From Microbacterium sp. BK668 (lineage in GTDB: Bacteria; Actinomycetota; Actinomycetes; Actinomycetales; Microbacteriaceae), in assembly GCF_004362195.1 (NCBI RefSeq), contig NZ_SNWG01000001.1:1798001-1862000 (forward strand): a stretch of 64,000 nt of DNA. Reading direction: 5' to 3'. Numbering within the stretch: position 1 is the first letter of the stretch; each line of letters starts with the position of its first letter. The translations under genes and the position numbers were made by a program. A model generated the notes under the pieces. It had not been told where the DNA came from. It searched no databases and was given only the letters and a program-made list of their open reading frames with translations. Below are positions 55,101 through 64,000 of this stretch, in pieces.

Positions 55101-56209
55101 GCGACGACCCCGCGGCGGCGCCCGTCACTCAGGCGGTCCCCACGGGGTGGCGACACCGGCTCGACCCCCGCCCGGCCCTCGTGCGCGTGCGCGACTCGGG
55201 CAACTCGATCCTCCAGATCGTCGTGGCAGCGACCGGCGCGTACGCGTTCGCCCACTATGTGCTGGGTCACACCGCACCCCTCCTCGCCGCGACGGTCACG
55301 GTGGGAAGCCTCGGCCTCGTGCGAGACGCGCGTCCGCGCCAGGTGCTCGAGACGGTGATGGGGATGCTGGTGGGCATCCTGGTGGCGGAGTCCCTCTTCC
55401 TCCTGGCGGGCACCGGATGGTGGCAGATCGGTCTCGCACTCGGTCTCACGCTCGTCGTCGCGCGCTTCCTCTCACCTCAGCCGGGCTTCGCGATCGCGGC
55501 GGCGATCCAATCGCTCATCGTCATGGTGATCCCGTCGCCCGTGCCGTTCCTGCGACTCGTCGACGGCCTCGTGGGCGGTGTCGCCGCCCTGCTCGTCACG
55601 GCCCTCGTCCCGCGCAACGCCGTGCGCGCGGAGCGCGCCGACGCCGCGTCGCTCTTCCAGGCGCTCGACGGGGCGATCACGACGCTCGCGCAGGCGCTCC
55701 GCCGCGGCGACCGCCTTCGTGCCGAGCGGGGTCTCGAGAAGGCGCGCGCCGTGACGCCGCTCGTGGACCGGTGGCGCGCCTCGCTCGAGTCCGGGCGGTC
55801 CGTCGCCCGCATCTCGCCGTTCCTGAGGCGTCAGCGGTACGAGCTCGAGCGCCACGACCGCGTGCGCCGCTCGATGGACCTCGCCGTGCGCAACGCGCGC
55901 GTGATCGCGCGCCGCGTCGTCTACCTGTGCGACGACGGGACGCCGCGGCCGGTCGTCGCGGACGTGCTCGCCGAGACCGCCCGCGCGATCGAGGTGATCG
56001 CCTCGGCGCTCGACGACATCTCGCTCGAGCCGGCCGCGCGCGAGGCGCTCACCGCCGTCGCGGCGCGACTGGACCCGCGCACGATCGTTCCGGGCGCGTC
56101 GCTCGGCGAGCAGAACCTCGTGCTCGGCATCCGTCCCTTCGTGGCAGACCTGCTGGCGGCGGCGGGGATGTCGGAGGCCGACGCCCGGAAGGTCGCACCG
56201 CGCATTTGA
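55097..56209 (+). CDS. FUSC/aromatic-acid-exporter-family membrane protein
   Basis: 370 residues. An N-terminal membrane half with about six helices (SILQIVVAATGAYAFAHYVLG, APLLAATVTVGSLGLV, GMLVGILVAESLFLLAG, IGLALGLTLVVARFL) is followed by a soluble helical half (about 175-370). The order fits FUSC proteins, which include aromatic acid exporters. Substrate unknown. ATG overlaps the ygfZ stop. Confidence 0.75.
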   Translation: MSDDPAAAPVTQAVPTGWRHRLDPRPALVRVRDSGNSILQIVVAATGAYAFAHYVLGHTAPLLAATVTVGSLGLVRDARPRQVLETVMGMLVGILVAESLFLLAGTGWWQIGLALGLTLVVARFLSPQPGFAIAAAIQSLIVMVIPSPVPFLRLVDGLVGGVAALLVTALVPRNAVRAERADAASLFQALDGAITTLAQALRRGDRLRAERGLEKARAVTPLVDRWRASLESGRSVARISPFLRRQRYELERHDRVRRSMDLAVRNARVIARRVVYLCDDGTPRPVVADVLAETARAIEVIASALDDISLEPAAREALTAVAARLDPRTIVPGASLGEQNLVLGIRPFVADLLAAAGMSEADARKVAPRI

Positions 56210-56210
56210 G

Positions 56211-57038
56211 CTATTCGGTCGGGGCCACCGCGGTCCACGGCACGGTGACCTCGCCGAGGCGCCACCGCGAGCGGGCCAGGAGGGGCCAGCCCGCCGCTTC
56301 CATGGCGCGAAGGGCCGTCTGCCAGCGGTGGACGGGACCGAAGGGCGCGACCGACGCCGCGCGGGCCCACTCGTCGTCGAGGGCCGCGAGGAAGGCGTGG
56401 ACGGCCTCGCCGGGGACGTTGCGGTGGATGAGCGCCTTCGGGAGCCGCTCCGCGGCGATCGACGGATGCTGGAGCCCGGCCAGGCGAAGCGACACCGTGA
56501 GCGACCGGGGGAGCGCGTCCGGGCTCACCGCGACCCACGTCACGATGCGGCCCAGCTCGTCGCAGGTGCCCTCGACGAGGACGCCGCCCGGGGCCAGCCG
56601 TCCGCACATGCGGGCCCACGCCTCGGCGACCTCGTCCTCCCGGTACTGGCGGAGGACGTTCATCGCACGGATGACGGCGGGCCGCCGCCCATCCGGAACC
56701 GGCACCTCGAACCCGCCGAGCGCGAAGGAGACGCGTGCGTCGGCGGCGAACGAGGATCCGCCCGCCTGCACCAGCGCGAGCTGATCGTTCGCCCGCGCGA
56801 CGCGGGCGGGCTCGATCTCGAGGCCGCGCACCTCCACGTCCTTGCGGGTGCGGACCAGGCGGGCGTGCAGCTCGAGCGTCGTGACGGCGCTCGCACCGTA
56901 GCCGAGGTCGATGACGAGGGGGTCGGCGGCCCGCCGAAGGGCCGGATGGCGGGCGATCCAGCGGTCCACGCGCCGCAGCCGGTTGGTGCCCGTCGTGCCC
57001 CGAGTCACCTGTCCGATGGGGGAGCGGCCGGTCGCCAT
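56211..57038 (-). CDS. Class I SAM-dependent methyltransferase-like protein
   Basis: 275 residues. SAM-binding-like LVIDLGYGASAVTTLELHARL, GLEIEPARVARAND and VIRAMNVLRQYREDEVAEAWARM, followed by LAPGGVLVEGTCDELGR. Substrate unknown. ATG at 57038 lies 54 bp from the divergent gpmA start. The family is common in actinobacteria as a hypothetical methylase. Confidence 0.72.
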   Translation of the reverse strand: MATGRSPIGQVTRGTTGTNRLRRVDRWIARHPALRRAADPLVIDLGYGASAVTTLELHARLVRTRKDVEVRGLEIEPARVARANDQLALVQAGGSSFAADARVSFALGGFEVPVPDGRRPAVIRAMNVLRQYREDEVAEAWARMCGRLAPGGVLVEGTCDELGRIVTWVAVSPDALPRSLTVSLRLAGLQHPSIAAERLPKALIHRNVPGEAVHAFLAALDDEWARAASVAPFGPVHRWQTALRAMEAAGWPLLARSRWRLGEVTVPWTAVAPTE

Positions 57039-57091
57039 GAGCCCATGATGCCAGCCGGATGCCGCTTCCTCGGCCTCGGTATGCTGGCGGC

Positions 57092-57841
57092 ATGACCGCC
57101 CCCTACACCCTCATCCTGCTGCGCCACGGGCAGAGCGAATGGAACAAGCTCAACCTCTTCACCGGGTGGGTCGACGTCCGGCTCTCCGACCAGGGGAAGG
57201 CCGAGGCCCAGCGCGGCGGCGAGCTCCTCGCCGAGGCGGGGCTGCTTCCCGACATCCTGCACACCTCGGTCCTCACCCGCGCGATCCAGACGGCCAACAT
57301 CGCCCTCGACGCGGCCGACCGCGCCTGGATCCCGGTGAAGCGCTCGTGGCGGCTCAACGAGCGCCACTACGGCGCGCTGCAGGGCAAGGACAAGGCCCAG
57401 ACCCTCGAGGAGTTCGGCCAGGAGCAGTTCATGCTGTGGCGCCGCTCGTTCGACGTGCCGCCGCCCCTGCTCGCCGACGACTCCGAGTGGAGTCAGGTCG
57501 GCGACCCGCGCTACGCCGACATCGACGGCGAGATCCCCCGCACCGAGTCGCTCAAGCTCGTCATCGACCGCTTCCTGCCCTACTGGGAGAGCGACATCAA
57601 GCCCGACCTGGCCGCCGGCAGAACGGTGCTCGTCACGGCGCACGGCAACTCGCTGCGCGGTCTCGTGAAGCACCTCGACGGCATCAGCGACGCCGACATC
57701 GCCGAGCTCAACATCCCCACGGGCATCCCGCTCGTCTACCGCCTGAACGAGGACTTCACGCCGGCGGGGCCGAGCGAGTACCTCGACCCGGAGGCGGCGG
57801 CCGCGGGTGCCGCCGCGGTCGCGAACCAGGGCAAGGGCTGA
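57092..57841 (+). CDS. gpmA: 2,3-bisphosphoglycerate-dependent phosphoglycerate mutase
   Basis: Glycolytic interconversion of 3- and 2-phosphoglycerate. 249 residues: [18 protein letters not shown] with phospho-His, [14 protein letters not shown], and [17 protein letters not shown] with the second His. ATG at 57092 has TATGCT 6 nt upstream (leaderless). gpm1-senX3-regX3 order is shared with Mycobacterium, here with phoU inserted on the other strand. Confidence 0.96.
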   Translation: MTAPYTLILLRHGQSEWNKLNLFTGWVDVRLSDQGKAEAQRGGELLAEAGLLPDILHTSVLTRAIQTANIALDAADRAWIPVKRSWRLNERHYGALQGKDKAQTLEEFGQEQFMLWRRSFDVPPPLLADDSEWSQVGDPRYADIDGEIPRTESLKLVIDRFLPYWESDIKPDLAAGRTVLVTAHGNSLRGLVKHLDGISDADIAELNIPTGIPLVYRLNEDFTPAGPSEYLDPEAAAAGAAAVANQGKG

Positions 57842-57857
57842 CCGTCCGACGAACGCA

Positions 57858-57894
57858 GAAGAGCGGATGCCCCGTGCCGGGGCATCCGCTCTTC
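57858..57894. terminator. Strong bidirectional terminator between gpmA and phoU
   Basis: GAAGAGCGGATGCCCC (57858-57873) pairs perfectly with GGGGCATCCGCTCTTC (57879-57894) around GTGCC; 16-bp stem between convergent genes. Confidence 0.8.
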
Positions 57895-57910
57895 GTCTGT
57901 CCGGATGCGG

Positions 57911-58597
57911 CTACACGCCGGTCGAGGCGCCCGCGACGAAGGTGTCGTCGGGTTCGGCCGACCAGTCGCCCGTCGCGAGGTAGGTGACCTTCTTCGAGAT
58001 CGACACGGCGTGGTCGGCGAAGCGCTCGTGGTAGCGACTGGCGAGGGTCGCATCGACCGTCGCAGCGGTCTCGCCCTGCCACGAGTCGGAGAGGACCTTC
58101 TCGAACACCGAGATGTGGAGCTCGTCGATCTTGTCGTCGTCGTTGCGGATCTGCTCGGCGAGCGCGAGGTCCTGCGTGCGCAGCAGCTCGGTCAGCCTGC
58201 GGGAGACCTCGACGTCGAGCTGACCCATGCGCGTGAAGGTGCTCTTGAGGCCCTTGGGGATCGCCCTCTCGGGGAAGCGCATGCGCGTGAGCTGGGCGAT
58301 GTGCTCGGCGATGTCGCCCATGCGCTCCAGCGATGCGCTGATGCGCAGGGCGCTCACGACGATGCGGAGGTCCCGGGCGACGGGCTGCTGGCGCGCGAGG
58401 ATCTCGATCGCCTGCTCGTCGAGGGCGAGCGCCCTCTCGTCGATGATGATGTCGGCCTCGATGACCTCTTCGGCGAGGGCGACATCGCTCGTCCCGAACG
58501 CGAGGGTCGCCTTCTCGATCGCCGTCGTGACGAGTTCGGCGATCTCGACGAGCCGATCCTGCACGTCCTCGAGCGACTGATGGAACACTTCACGCAT
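57911..58597 (-). CDS. phoU: Phosphate-signalling protein PhoU
   Basis: 228 residues, two PhoU helical repeats: MREVFHQSLEDVQDRLVEIAEL, RQQPVARDLRIVVSALRISASLERMGDIAEHIA and the second-half SRYHERFADHAVSISKKVTYLATG. Links Pst transport to the sensor kinase. ATG at 58597 has AAAGG upstream; a GTG 9 bp earlier lacks one. Divergent from senX3, its expected signalling partner. Confidence 0.94.
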   Translation of the reverse strand: MREVFHQSLEDVQDRLVEIAELVTTAIEKATLAFGTSDVALAEEVIEADIIIDERALALDEQAIEILARQQPVARDLRIVVSALRISASLERMGDIAEHIAQLTRMRFPERAIPKGLKSTFTRMGQLDVEVSRRLTELLRTQDLALAEQIRNDDDKIDELHISVFEKVLSDSWQGETAATVDATLASRYHERFADHAVSISKKVTYLATGDWSAEPDDTFVAGASTGV

Positions 58598-58764
58598 TCG
58601 CGACACCTTTCATCTCCGCGGCACACGCTCGTGTCGCGACCCCCGCGATTGTCGTCAGCGAAGGTTAACGAACCGTGCCACGAGAGTGAATAGTAGTCGG
58701 CGCGCTTTCGCGGGGGACGGCGCAGGGCCGTTCGCTCCGTGCGCCGCCACGTAACCTGGGATGC

Positions 58765-59994
58765 ATGCAACCGGTGCAGCTCGCCCTGCTGTCCTTGGTC
58801 CTCGGGGCAGCGATCGGGGGACTCGTCTCGACGCTGATCTTCCTCTCCCTGCGGGCGCGCGACCGGGTGCAGGCCGGGAGCAGTGCGGAGATCCCGGACG
58901 GGGTCGCGGAAGTGCTGAGCGGGATGGATGACGCGGCCGTTGTGGTCGACACCTCGTCGACGATCCTCGCCACCTCGCCCTCGGCGGCGCCGTTCGGTCT
59001 CGTCGTGGGGGGCGTCCTTCCCGGCGACGAGCTGAAGGGCCTCGTGCGCAGCGCCCGGACGGGCGACTCCGCCGCGACCGAGACGATGCGCCTGCGCCGG
59101 GGAGCGGCACCCGCCGAGCCGCGCCTGGTCGTCGTGCGGGCGACGCCCATCTCGCCGCGCCTCACCTTCCTCGTGCTGCGCGACATCACCGAGAAGGAGC
59201 GCGTCGAGCAGATGCGCCGGGACTTCGTCGCCAACACCAGTCACGAGCTGAAGACACCGGTCGGCGCCGTCAGCCTCCTGTCCGAGGCGATCGAGTCCGC
59301 TGCGGACGATCCCGAGCAGGTGCGCATCTTCGCCGCCCGCCTGACGGCGGAGGCGGCGCGCCTGGCGTCGCTCACGTCGCGGATCATGAATCTCTCGCGG
59401 CTCCAGGCCGCCGACGAGCTCCACGACGAGCGCGACGTCGCCGTCGACGAGATCGTCGCCTCAGCCGTCGAGGCCCACGCCATCCAGGCGGACTCCGCCG
59501 GCGTCTCGGTGGTGCGCGGCGGTGCGCGGGGCCTCTGGGTGCGAGGCGATCCGCAGATCCTCAGCGAGGCGGTCGGGAACCTCGTCGCCAATGCCATATC
59601 GTACTCGCCGGCGGGCTCCAGCGTCGGGGTCGGCGTCAGGTCGACCGACGGGATCGTCGAGATCGCCGTCACCGACCGGGGCATCGGCATCCAGGAGGGC
59701 GAGCAGGAACGGGTGTTCGAGCGCTTCTACCGCGCCGACCAGGCCCGCTCGCGCCGCACGGGAGGCACCGGCCTGGGCTTGTCGATCGTCAAGCATGCCG
59801 TGCAGCGGCACGGCGGCGAGGTGACGCTGTGGTCGCGGCCCGGGCGCGGGTCGACCTTCACCATCCGGCTACCGCTCGTCGATGGTCCCGTCGCCGAGCC
59901 GCCGCGCAAGAAGCGTAAGAAGAGTCGGGCAAAGGGCGCCCTGCCGCGCCCGGCCGCCACAGCCCCCAGCCCCGTGAACGGAGAAACCGCATGA
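58765..59994 (+). CDS. senX3: Sensor histidine kinase SenX3
   Basis: 409 residues. N-terminal membrane helix (about 5-28), a PAS-like region (about 45-135), H-box FVANTSHELKTPVGAVSLL (His about 159), N-box EAVGNLVANAISYSP, G-boxes DRGIGIQ and GGTGLGLSIVKHAV, then a basic tail (RKKRKKSRAKG). ATG at 58765 has TAACCT 7 nt upstream (leaderless). Overlaps regX3 by 4 bp. Confidence 0.95.
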   Translation: MQPVQLALLSLVLGAAIGGLVSTLIFLSLRARDRVQAGSSAEIPDGVAEVLSGMDDAAVVVDTSSTILATSPSAAPFGLVVGGVLPGDELKGLVRSARTGDSAATETMRLRRGAAPAEPRLVVVRATPISPRLTFLVLRDITEKERVEQMRRDFVANTSHELKTPVGAVSLLSEAIESAADDPEQVRIFAARLTAEAARLASLTSRIMNLSRLQAADELHDERDVAVDEIVASAVEAHAIQADSAGVSVVRGGARGLWVRGDPQILSEAVGNLVANAISYSPAGSSVGVGVRSTDGIVEIAVTDRGIGIQEGEQERVFERFYRADQARSRRTGGTGLGLSIVKHAVQRHGGEVTLWSRPGRGSTFTIRLPLVDGPVAEPPRKKRKKSRAKGALPRPAATAPSPVNGETA

Positions 59995-60674
59995 GCCGCG
60001 TCCTGATCGTCGAGGATGAACCAGACCTCGCCGACCCCCTCGCCTACCTGCTTCGGCGCGAGGGATACGAAGTCGAGATCGCCGAGGACGGGCCTGCGGC
60101 GCTGTCGGCATTCCGGGAGCGCGGCGCCGACATCGTCCTGCTCGACCTGATGCTGCCCGGGATGCCGGGGACCGAGGTGTGCCGGCAGCTGCGGGCCGCC
60201 TCCGGCGTTCCCATCATCATGCTCACCGCCAAGGACTCCGAGGTGGACATCGTCGTGGGCCTTGAGCTCGGCGCGGACGACTACGTCACGAAGCCCTACT
60301 CGGCCCGTGAGCTGCTCGCGCGCATGAGGGCCGTCCTGCGCCGGCTCTCCACCGGCGATGCCGACCTCGATGAGCGGGTGCTCAACGGCGGCCGTGTGAC
60401 GCTCGACATCGACCGCCACACGGTCGCGGTCGACGGCTCGGAGATCAGCATGCCGCTCAAGGAATTCGAGCTCCTCGAGGTGCTGATGCGCAATTCAGGG
60501 CGCGTGCTCACGCGAGGTCAGCTCATCGACCGCGTGTGGGGGACCGACTACTTCGGCGACACCAAGACGCTCGACGTGCACATCAAGCGGATCCGCTCGC
60601 GCATCGAGGAGAACCCGGGCGAGCCCTCGATGCTCGTCACCGTGCGCGGCCTCGGCTACCGCTTCGAGGGCTGA
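59991..60674 (+). CDS. regX3: Response regulator RegX3
   Basis: 227 residues. Receiver with acidic pair EDE, phospho-Asp in IVLLDLMLPG (about 52) and Lys in VTKPYSARELLARM; winged helix with LKEFELLEVLMRNSGRVLTRGQL and GDTKTLDVHIKRIRSRIE. Controls phosphate-starvation genes in Mycobacterium and is the likely reader of the pstS PHO box. Confidence 0.95.
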   Translation: MSRVLIVEDEPDLADPLAYLLRREGYEVEIAEDGPAALSAFRERGADIVLLDLMLPGMPGTEVCRQLRAASGVPIIMLTAKDSEVDIVVGLELGADDYVTKPYSARELLARMRAVLRRLSTGDADLDERVLNGGRVTLDIDRHTVAVDGSEISMPLKEFELLEVLMRNSGRVLTRGQLIDRVWGTDYFGDTKTLDVHIKRIRSRIEENPGEPSMLVTVRGLGYRFEG

Positions 60675-60691
60675 ACGCCCGCCGAACGCGG

Positions 60692-60728
60692 AACGGCCCC
60701 TCGCGCGCATCAGCGCGGAGGGGCCGTT
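60692..60728 (+). terminator. regX3 terminator
   Basis: AACGGCCCCTC (60692-60702) pairs with GAGGGGCCGTT (60718-60728), extra GCGC pairing inside, followed by TTCC. 18 bp after the stop. Confidence 0.75.
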
Positions 60729-60750
60729 TCCGTCGTGTCAGAAGCCCGGC

Positions 60751-61257
60751 TCAGGGGACGAACGGCGCGAGGTACTCCAGCTCGCCGTCGAGCACGGGAA
60801 CCGCGATCACGGCCCCCTCGAAGTCCCCGGACTGGAAGTACACCGGCACGTCGGCGCCGGGCATGACGTCCAGCCCCTCGACGAGGATCGGATCCTCGGT
60901 CACGCCGAGGCTGATCGTCGTCTTGGCGGGTACCCGGACCGTCTTCCTGATCGGGGACTCCTCGCCGATCTCGATGTTGAGGGTGTGGTTCTCGTCGGTG
61001 TTGTTGATGATCGCCGCGATGAAGTTGGCGTCCTCGCCGCTCTCGTCCGCGACGAAGAGGGCGTTGCGCACGAGCACGGGACCGGAGTCGGGCACGTTCA
61101 CGCCGTCGGCCGGCGAATACGGGATCGTCGTGGCCTGTGTCGACAGCATGGCGCAGCCGGTCGTCGCGGACAGGGCGAGGGCGCCCAGAGCGAGAGACGC
61201 GACAAGGCGCGAGGTCCTCCGAGTGCCGGCCGCGCGGGCGCGGGAAATCGAGATCAC
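60751..61257 (-). CDS. Putative lipoprotein, unknown function
   Basis: 168 residues. Signal peptide with lipobox ATTGC (Cys about 35), then an immunoglobulin-like beta domain (PVLVRNALFVADESGEDANFI, IINNTDENHTLNIEIG, VRVPAKTTISLG). Possibly a copper-chaperone-like or DUF461-type fold; not firmly recognised. GTG at 61257 has AGGAGG upstream; TAGACT (61292-61297, opposite strand) is a candidate -10. Confidence 0.75.
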   Translation of the reverse strand: MISISRARAAGTRRTSRLVASLALGALALSATTGCAMLSTQATTIPYSPADGVNVPDSGPVLVRNALFVADESGEDANFIAAIINNTDENHTLNIEIGEESPIRKTVRVPAKTTISLGVTEDPILVEGLDVMPGADVPVYFQSGDFEGAVIAVPVLDGELEYLAPFVP

Positions 61258-61369
61258 GGATCCTCCTGGTGCGGATGACGGCTGCCCTTGCAGTCTAGAG
61301 GGTCGATCGCCCGCTCCGCCGTCGCGGCGGCGGGGGTGGGCGGCGAACCTTAGCGTATGTCGCCTGTGG

Positions 61370-61375
61370 TATCCT
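61370..61375 (+). promoter_or_regulatory. Candidate carD -10
   Basis: TATCCT, 26 nt before the ATG, followed by GAAAGGA as Shine-Dalgarno. Confidence 0.4.
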
Positions 61376-61401
61376 GGAGGTTGCCGAAAGGACATAACTG
61401 C

Positions 61402-61884
61402 ATGCTTTTTGAGGTTGGCGAAACCGTCGTTTATCCGCACCACGGGGCGGCGACAATCGCAGAAGTGAAGACCCGCGTCATCAAGGGCGAAGAGAAGGTC
61501 TACCTCAAGCTTCGAGTCACACAGGGCGATCTCACGATCGAGGTCCCGGCCGACAACGTCGATCTCGTCGGCGTTCGCGATGTGATCGGCAAGGAGGGTC
61601 TCGAGCGCGTCTTCGAGGTGCTCCGCGCTCCCTTCACGGAAGAGCCGACCAACTGGTCGCGTCGCTACAAGGCCAACCTCGAGAAGCTGGCTTCGGGCGA
61701 CGTGATCAAGGTGAGCGAGGTCGTCCGCGACCTCTGGCGGCGCGACCAGGACCGCGGCCTCTCGGCCGGTGAGAAGCGCATGCTCGCCAAGGCGCGCCAG
61801 ATCCTCATCTCCGAGCTCGCGCTCGCCGAGAAGACCGACGAAGAGCAGGCGAGCGTCGTGCTCGACGAGGTGCTCGCGTCCTGA
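61402..61884 (+). CDS. carD: CarD-family RNA polymerase-binding regulator
   Basis: 160 residues. N-terminal polymerase-interaction domain ([21 protein letters not shown]) and C-terminal DNA-binding helices with the conserved Trp ([36 protein letters not shown]). Stabilises open complexes at rRNA and other housekeeping promoters. ATG at 61402 follows GAAAGGA. carD next to ispD/ispF is conserved with Mycobacterium. Confidence 0.95.
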   Translation: MLFEVGETVVYPHHGAATIAEVKTRVIKGEEKVYLKLRVTQGDLTIEVPADNVDLVGVRDVIGKEGLERVFEVLRAPFTEEPTNWSRRYKANLEKLASGDVIKVSEVVRDLWRRDQDRGLSAGEKRMLAKARQILISELALAEKTDEEQASVVLDEVLAS

Positions 61885-61920
61885 TCCGCCGGCGCTGACC
61901 GGTCCCGGTAGCGTGGGGGC

Positions 61921-63204
61921 GTGACCCTCGACGACGCCGATCCCTCCGACGGAGTCTTTCCGCCGTCCCACGCCGCTTCCGAGCCGTCCTGGCGCGGGGC
62001 CCGTCCGTCATTGATCCCCGTCCCTCGCGTCGCGGTGATCGTGGTCGCGGCCGGGTCCGGCACACGCCTGGGCGGCGGATCGCCGAAGGCCTTCGTCGGC
62101 ATCGACGAGCACACGATCCTCCGGCATGCGCTGCGGGGGGTGTTCGCCGCGCCGGAGGCGCAGGTGGTGATCGTCGCGCCCGCGGGACGTGAGGGCGACG
62201 CGCTCACCGAGGCCCTGGAGGCCGCCGGTGACCGGCGCGACCTCGTGTCGGTCGTGGCCGGCGGCGCGAGCCGGCAGGCGTCCGTCCAGGCCGGCATCCA
62301 CGGCGTCTGGCCGGATGTCGAGATCGTCCTGGTGCACGACGCCGCGCGCGCGCTCACCCCGAGCGACGTCTTCGACCGCGTCCTCGCGGCGATCGACGCG
62401 GGCGCCGACGGAGCGATCCCCGTGCTTCCTGTCGTCGACACGATCAAGCGCGTGGAGGGGGCCGAGGTCGTCGCGGCCGTCGACCGCTCCACGCTGTCGG
62501 CGGCGCAGACGCCGCAGGGTTTCCGCCGGGACGTGCTGGATGCCGCGTACCGCGCGGCGAAGGACGAGTTCACCGATGACGCGGCTCTCGTGGCCGCGGC
62601 GGGGCATCCCGTCGCCGCCGTCGCCGGCGACCCGCTCGCGTTCAAGATCACGACGCCCGCCGACCTCGACCGTGCCCGGGGCCTCGTCGCGCCCATCGCT
62701 CCCGTCCCGATCGATCTGGACCGCCTGCCGCCCGTGCCGCGCGTCGGTGTGGGAACCGATGTCCATGCCTTCGGCGGGGAGGACGATCTGTGGCTCGCGG
62801 GCCTGCTCTGGCCTGGCGAACAGGGGCTCTCCGGGCACTCGGACGGCGACGCCGTCGCCCACGCGATCGTCGACGCGCTGCTGTCGGCGGCGGGGCTCGG
62901 AGACATCGGCACGCACTTCGGCACCGACCGGCCGGAATACGCCGCGGCGCACGCCGACGCGTTCCTGTCGCGCACCCACGCGCTCCTCGGCGAGGCCGGC
63001 TGGCGCATCGGCAACGTCGCGGTGCAGGTGCAGTCCAACCGCCCGCGCTTCGCGCCGCGCCGCGCCCAGGCCGAAGCCGTCCTGTCGGCAGCGCTGGGCG
63101 GGGCATCCGTCTCCGTCTCCGCCACGACCACCGACGGACTCGGCTTCACCGGGGCCGGCGACGGAGTCGCGGCCTTCGCGGTGGCGGTGATCCTGCCCGC
63201 GTGA
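61921..63204 (+). CDS. ispDF: Bifunctional IspD-IspF enzyme of the MEP isoprenoid pathway
   Basis: 427 residues. IspD (about 36-262): nucleotide motif [37 protein letters not shown]. IspF (about 270-427): [35 protein letters not shown] and [10 protein letters not shown]. Catalyses cytidylylation of MEP and later cyclisation. Mycobacterium has two separate genes here. GTG at 61921 has TAGCGT 6 nt upstream (leaderless). Confidence 0.95.
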   Translation: MTLDDADPSDGVFPPSHAASEPSWRGARPSLIPVPRVAVIVVAAGSGTRLGGGSPKAFVGIDEHTILRHALRGVFAAPEAQVVIVAPAGREGDALTEALEAAGDRRDLVSVVAGGASRQASVQAGIHGVWPDVEIVLVHDAARALTPSDVFDRVLAAIDAGADGAIPVLPVVDTIKRVEGAEVVAAVDRSTLSAAQTPQGFRRDVLDAAYRAAKDEFTDDAALVAAAGHPVAAVAGDPLAFKITTPADLDRARGLVAPIAPVPIDLDRLPPVPRVGVGTDVHAFGGEDDLWLAGLLWPGEQGLSGHSDGDAVAHAIVDALLSAAGLGDIGTHFGTDRPEYAAAHADAFLSRTHALLGEAGWRIGNVAVQVQSNRPRFAPRRAQAEAVLSAALGGASVSVSATTTDGLGFTGAGDGVAAFAVAVILPA

Positions 63205-63226
63205 CGACGGGCGCGGCGGCGCCCGA

Positions 63227-63697
63227 TCAGAGCGCCAGCGTCATGAACCGCGAGAAGGGATCGTGCGCATACCCGTCGAACGGCTCGCACGTCACGAATC
63301 CCTCGCTCTCGTAGAGGCGCTGGGCCGGCGCGAAGTCGGGCGTCGTGCCGGTCTCCAGCCAGAGGCTCGTCATCCCCTCGCGGCGCGCCTCCGCGACGAT
63401 GTGCCGCAGCAGGGCGCGACCCACCCCCGCACCCCGGAACCGGTCGTCGACCCGCATGGACTTGAGCTCGCCGCGCTCGTCGTCGAGCGCCTTGAGGGCC
63501 CCGATGCCCGCGAGGTCGCCATCGATCCACGCCGACCAGAACGTGACGCCGGGCGCGCGGAGCTCGTCGACGTCCAGCGCGTGCACGCTCTCGGGCGGTG
63601 AGTACTCGCGCATCCCGTCGAGGTGCCGGGCGATGAGACGCAGGGTCGCCTCGCTGGTGAGGTCGTCGACGAGGATGCTGATGCTCGGGGCAGGCAT
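63227..63697 (-). CDS. GNAT-family N-acetyltransferase
   Basis: 156 residues: acetyl-CoA loop MRVDDRFRGAGVGRALLRHIVAEA, motif LWLETGTTPDFAPAQRLYESEGF and a C-terminal CEPFDGYAHDPFSRFM. Close to the small-molecule PaiA/YjcF-type group; substrate unknown. Starts 6 bp after the next gene upstream, so likely an operon. Confidence 0.85.
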   Translation of the reverse strand: MPAPSISILVDDLTSEATLRLIARHLDGMREYSPPESVHALDVDELRAPGVTFWSAWIDGDLAGIGALKALDDERGELKSMRVDDRFRGAGVGRALLRHIVAEARREGMTSLWLETGTTPDFAPAQRLYESEGFVTCEPFDGYAHDPFSRFMTLAL

Positions 63698-63703
63698 GGG
63701 AGG

Positions 63704-64000
63704 TCATCCTTCCACGGCGAAGGGCCGGGGGTCGCGGGCGGCTCGGGAGCCCCACGCCAGGAGGGCGAGACCTGCCGCGAGCACGACGAGCCCCGCGACC
63801 GCGAGAACGCTCAGCCGTTCGTCGAGCACGGTGAGGCCGAGGATGGCGGCGGTGAGCGGCTCGCCGAGGGTCAGCGTCGCCGCGGTCGCCGCGGTCAGGC
63901 CGCTCAAACCCCAGGTGAACAGGACGTAGGCGATCGAGATCGTCGCGACGCCGAGCCAGAGCGCCATGGCGAGGCCGGCGGCCGTCGACAGCCACGACAG
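63704..64000 (-). CDS. EamA-family transporter, C-terminal part (5' end off window)
   Basis: The frame is open from the window edge; 98 residues are visible, ending in two or three helices: VATISIAYVLFTWGLSGL, LTLGEPLTAAILGLTVLDERL and VAGLVVLAAGLALLAW. The GEPLTAAI block is typical of the second EamA half. Substrate unknown. Precedes and is probably co-transcribed with the GNAT gene. Confidence 0.8.
   Translation of the reverse strand: MSWLSTAAGLAMALWLGVATISIAYVLFTWGLSGLTAATAATLTLGEPLTAAILGLTVLDERLSVLAVAGLVVLAAGLALLAWGSRAARDPRPFAVEG

Noticed and set aside
58598..58764. PHO box between phoU and senX3
   Set aside because: A single GTTAACC on the minus strand has no good partner at 11-bp spacing.

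Overview
The window is high-G+C (about 70%) actinobacterial chromosome. Gene content, codon use and gene order point to Microbacteriaceae, most like Microbacterium. This is inferred from protein families and synteny; there is no rRNA here to confirm it. Coding density is high, and nothing looks like a phage, transposon, plasmid or CRISPR array. Several blocks keep the order known from Mycobacterium: metallophosphoesterase / PASTA penicillin-binding protein / small protein / RidA; 6C RNA / Tad pilus genes / topA; ppk / mutT1-like; gpm / senX3 / regX3; carD / ispD-ispF.

Layout. 1-4.6 kb: 5'-truncated aspartate kinase, coaBC on the opposite strand, an NRDE-family protein and asd. 4.7-10.3 kb: mqo, a pyrimidine-dimer glycosylase, tdk, a DUF1295 membrane protein, and an lldR-lldD lactate-use pair. 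10.5-18 kb: a HAD phosphatase, tRNA-Pro, the cell-wall block, and acs. 18-26 kb: 6C RNA, a compact Tad locus, topA, tmk and holB. 26-30.8 kb: a secreted peptidase-like lipoprotein, a 93-bp tandem repeat, metNIQ and tRNA-Thr. 30.8-38 kb: small hypothetical and membrane genes, pncA, a Ser/Thr kinase with a lipoprotein partner, tRNA-Lys with a duplicated terminator, and an SLC13-type permease. 38-43.6 kb: a SigK-RskA system divergent from a fasciclin lipoprotein, then an AraC-type regulator, a VOC protein, an unknown protein and pabC. 43.8-48 kb: pstSCAB. 48-57 kb: a Rho_N-like protein, mutT1-like, ppk, a GlnR-like regulator, two small membrane proteins, a nitrobindin-like protein, a YgfZ-like protein, a FUSC-type membrane protein and a methyltransferase. 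57-64 kb: gpmA, phoU, senX3-regX3, a lipoprotein, carD, ispDF, a GNAT acetyltransferase and an edge-truncated EamA transporter.

Genes that work together. Phosphate: pstSCAB (behind a PHO-box-like direct repeat), phoU, SenX3-RegX3 and ppk form most of a phosphate-starvation system spread over 17 kb. Lactate: an FCD-type regulator with a perfect palindrome on its own -10 box sits directly upstream of lldD, and mqo and acs nearby also serve respiration and C2/C3 carbon use. SigK: the sigma factor operon and the fasciclin lipoprotein have the same ECF-type promoter, CCAATCC-N16-CGAACA, pointing outward on both sides of one intergenic region. Methionine uptake and phosphate uptake both carry a hairpin just after the binding-protein gene.

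A strong general signal is translation starting at or next to the transcription start. At least 18 genes have TANNNT ending 6 or 7 nt before the start codon with no room for a Shine-Dalgarno sequence. I found no clearly undescribed multi-gene system. The best leads are the SigK regulon architecture, the kinase-lipoprotein pair, the duplicated tRNA-Lys terminator, the tandem repeats, and a leaderless 37-residue membrane protein.
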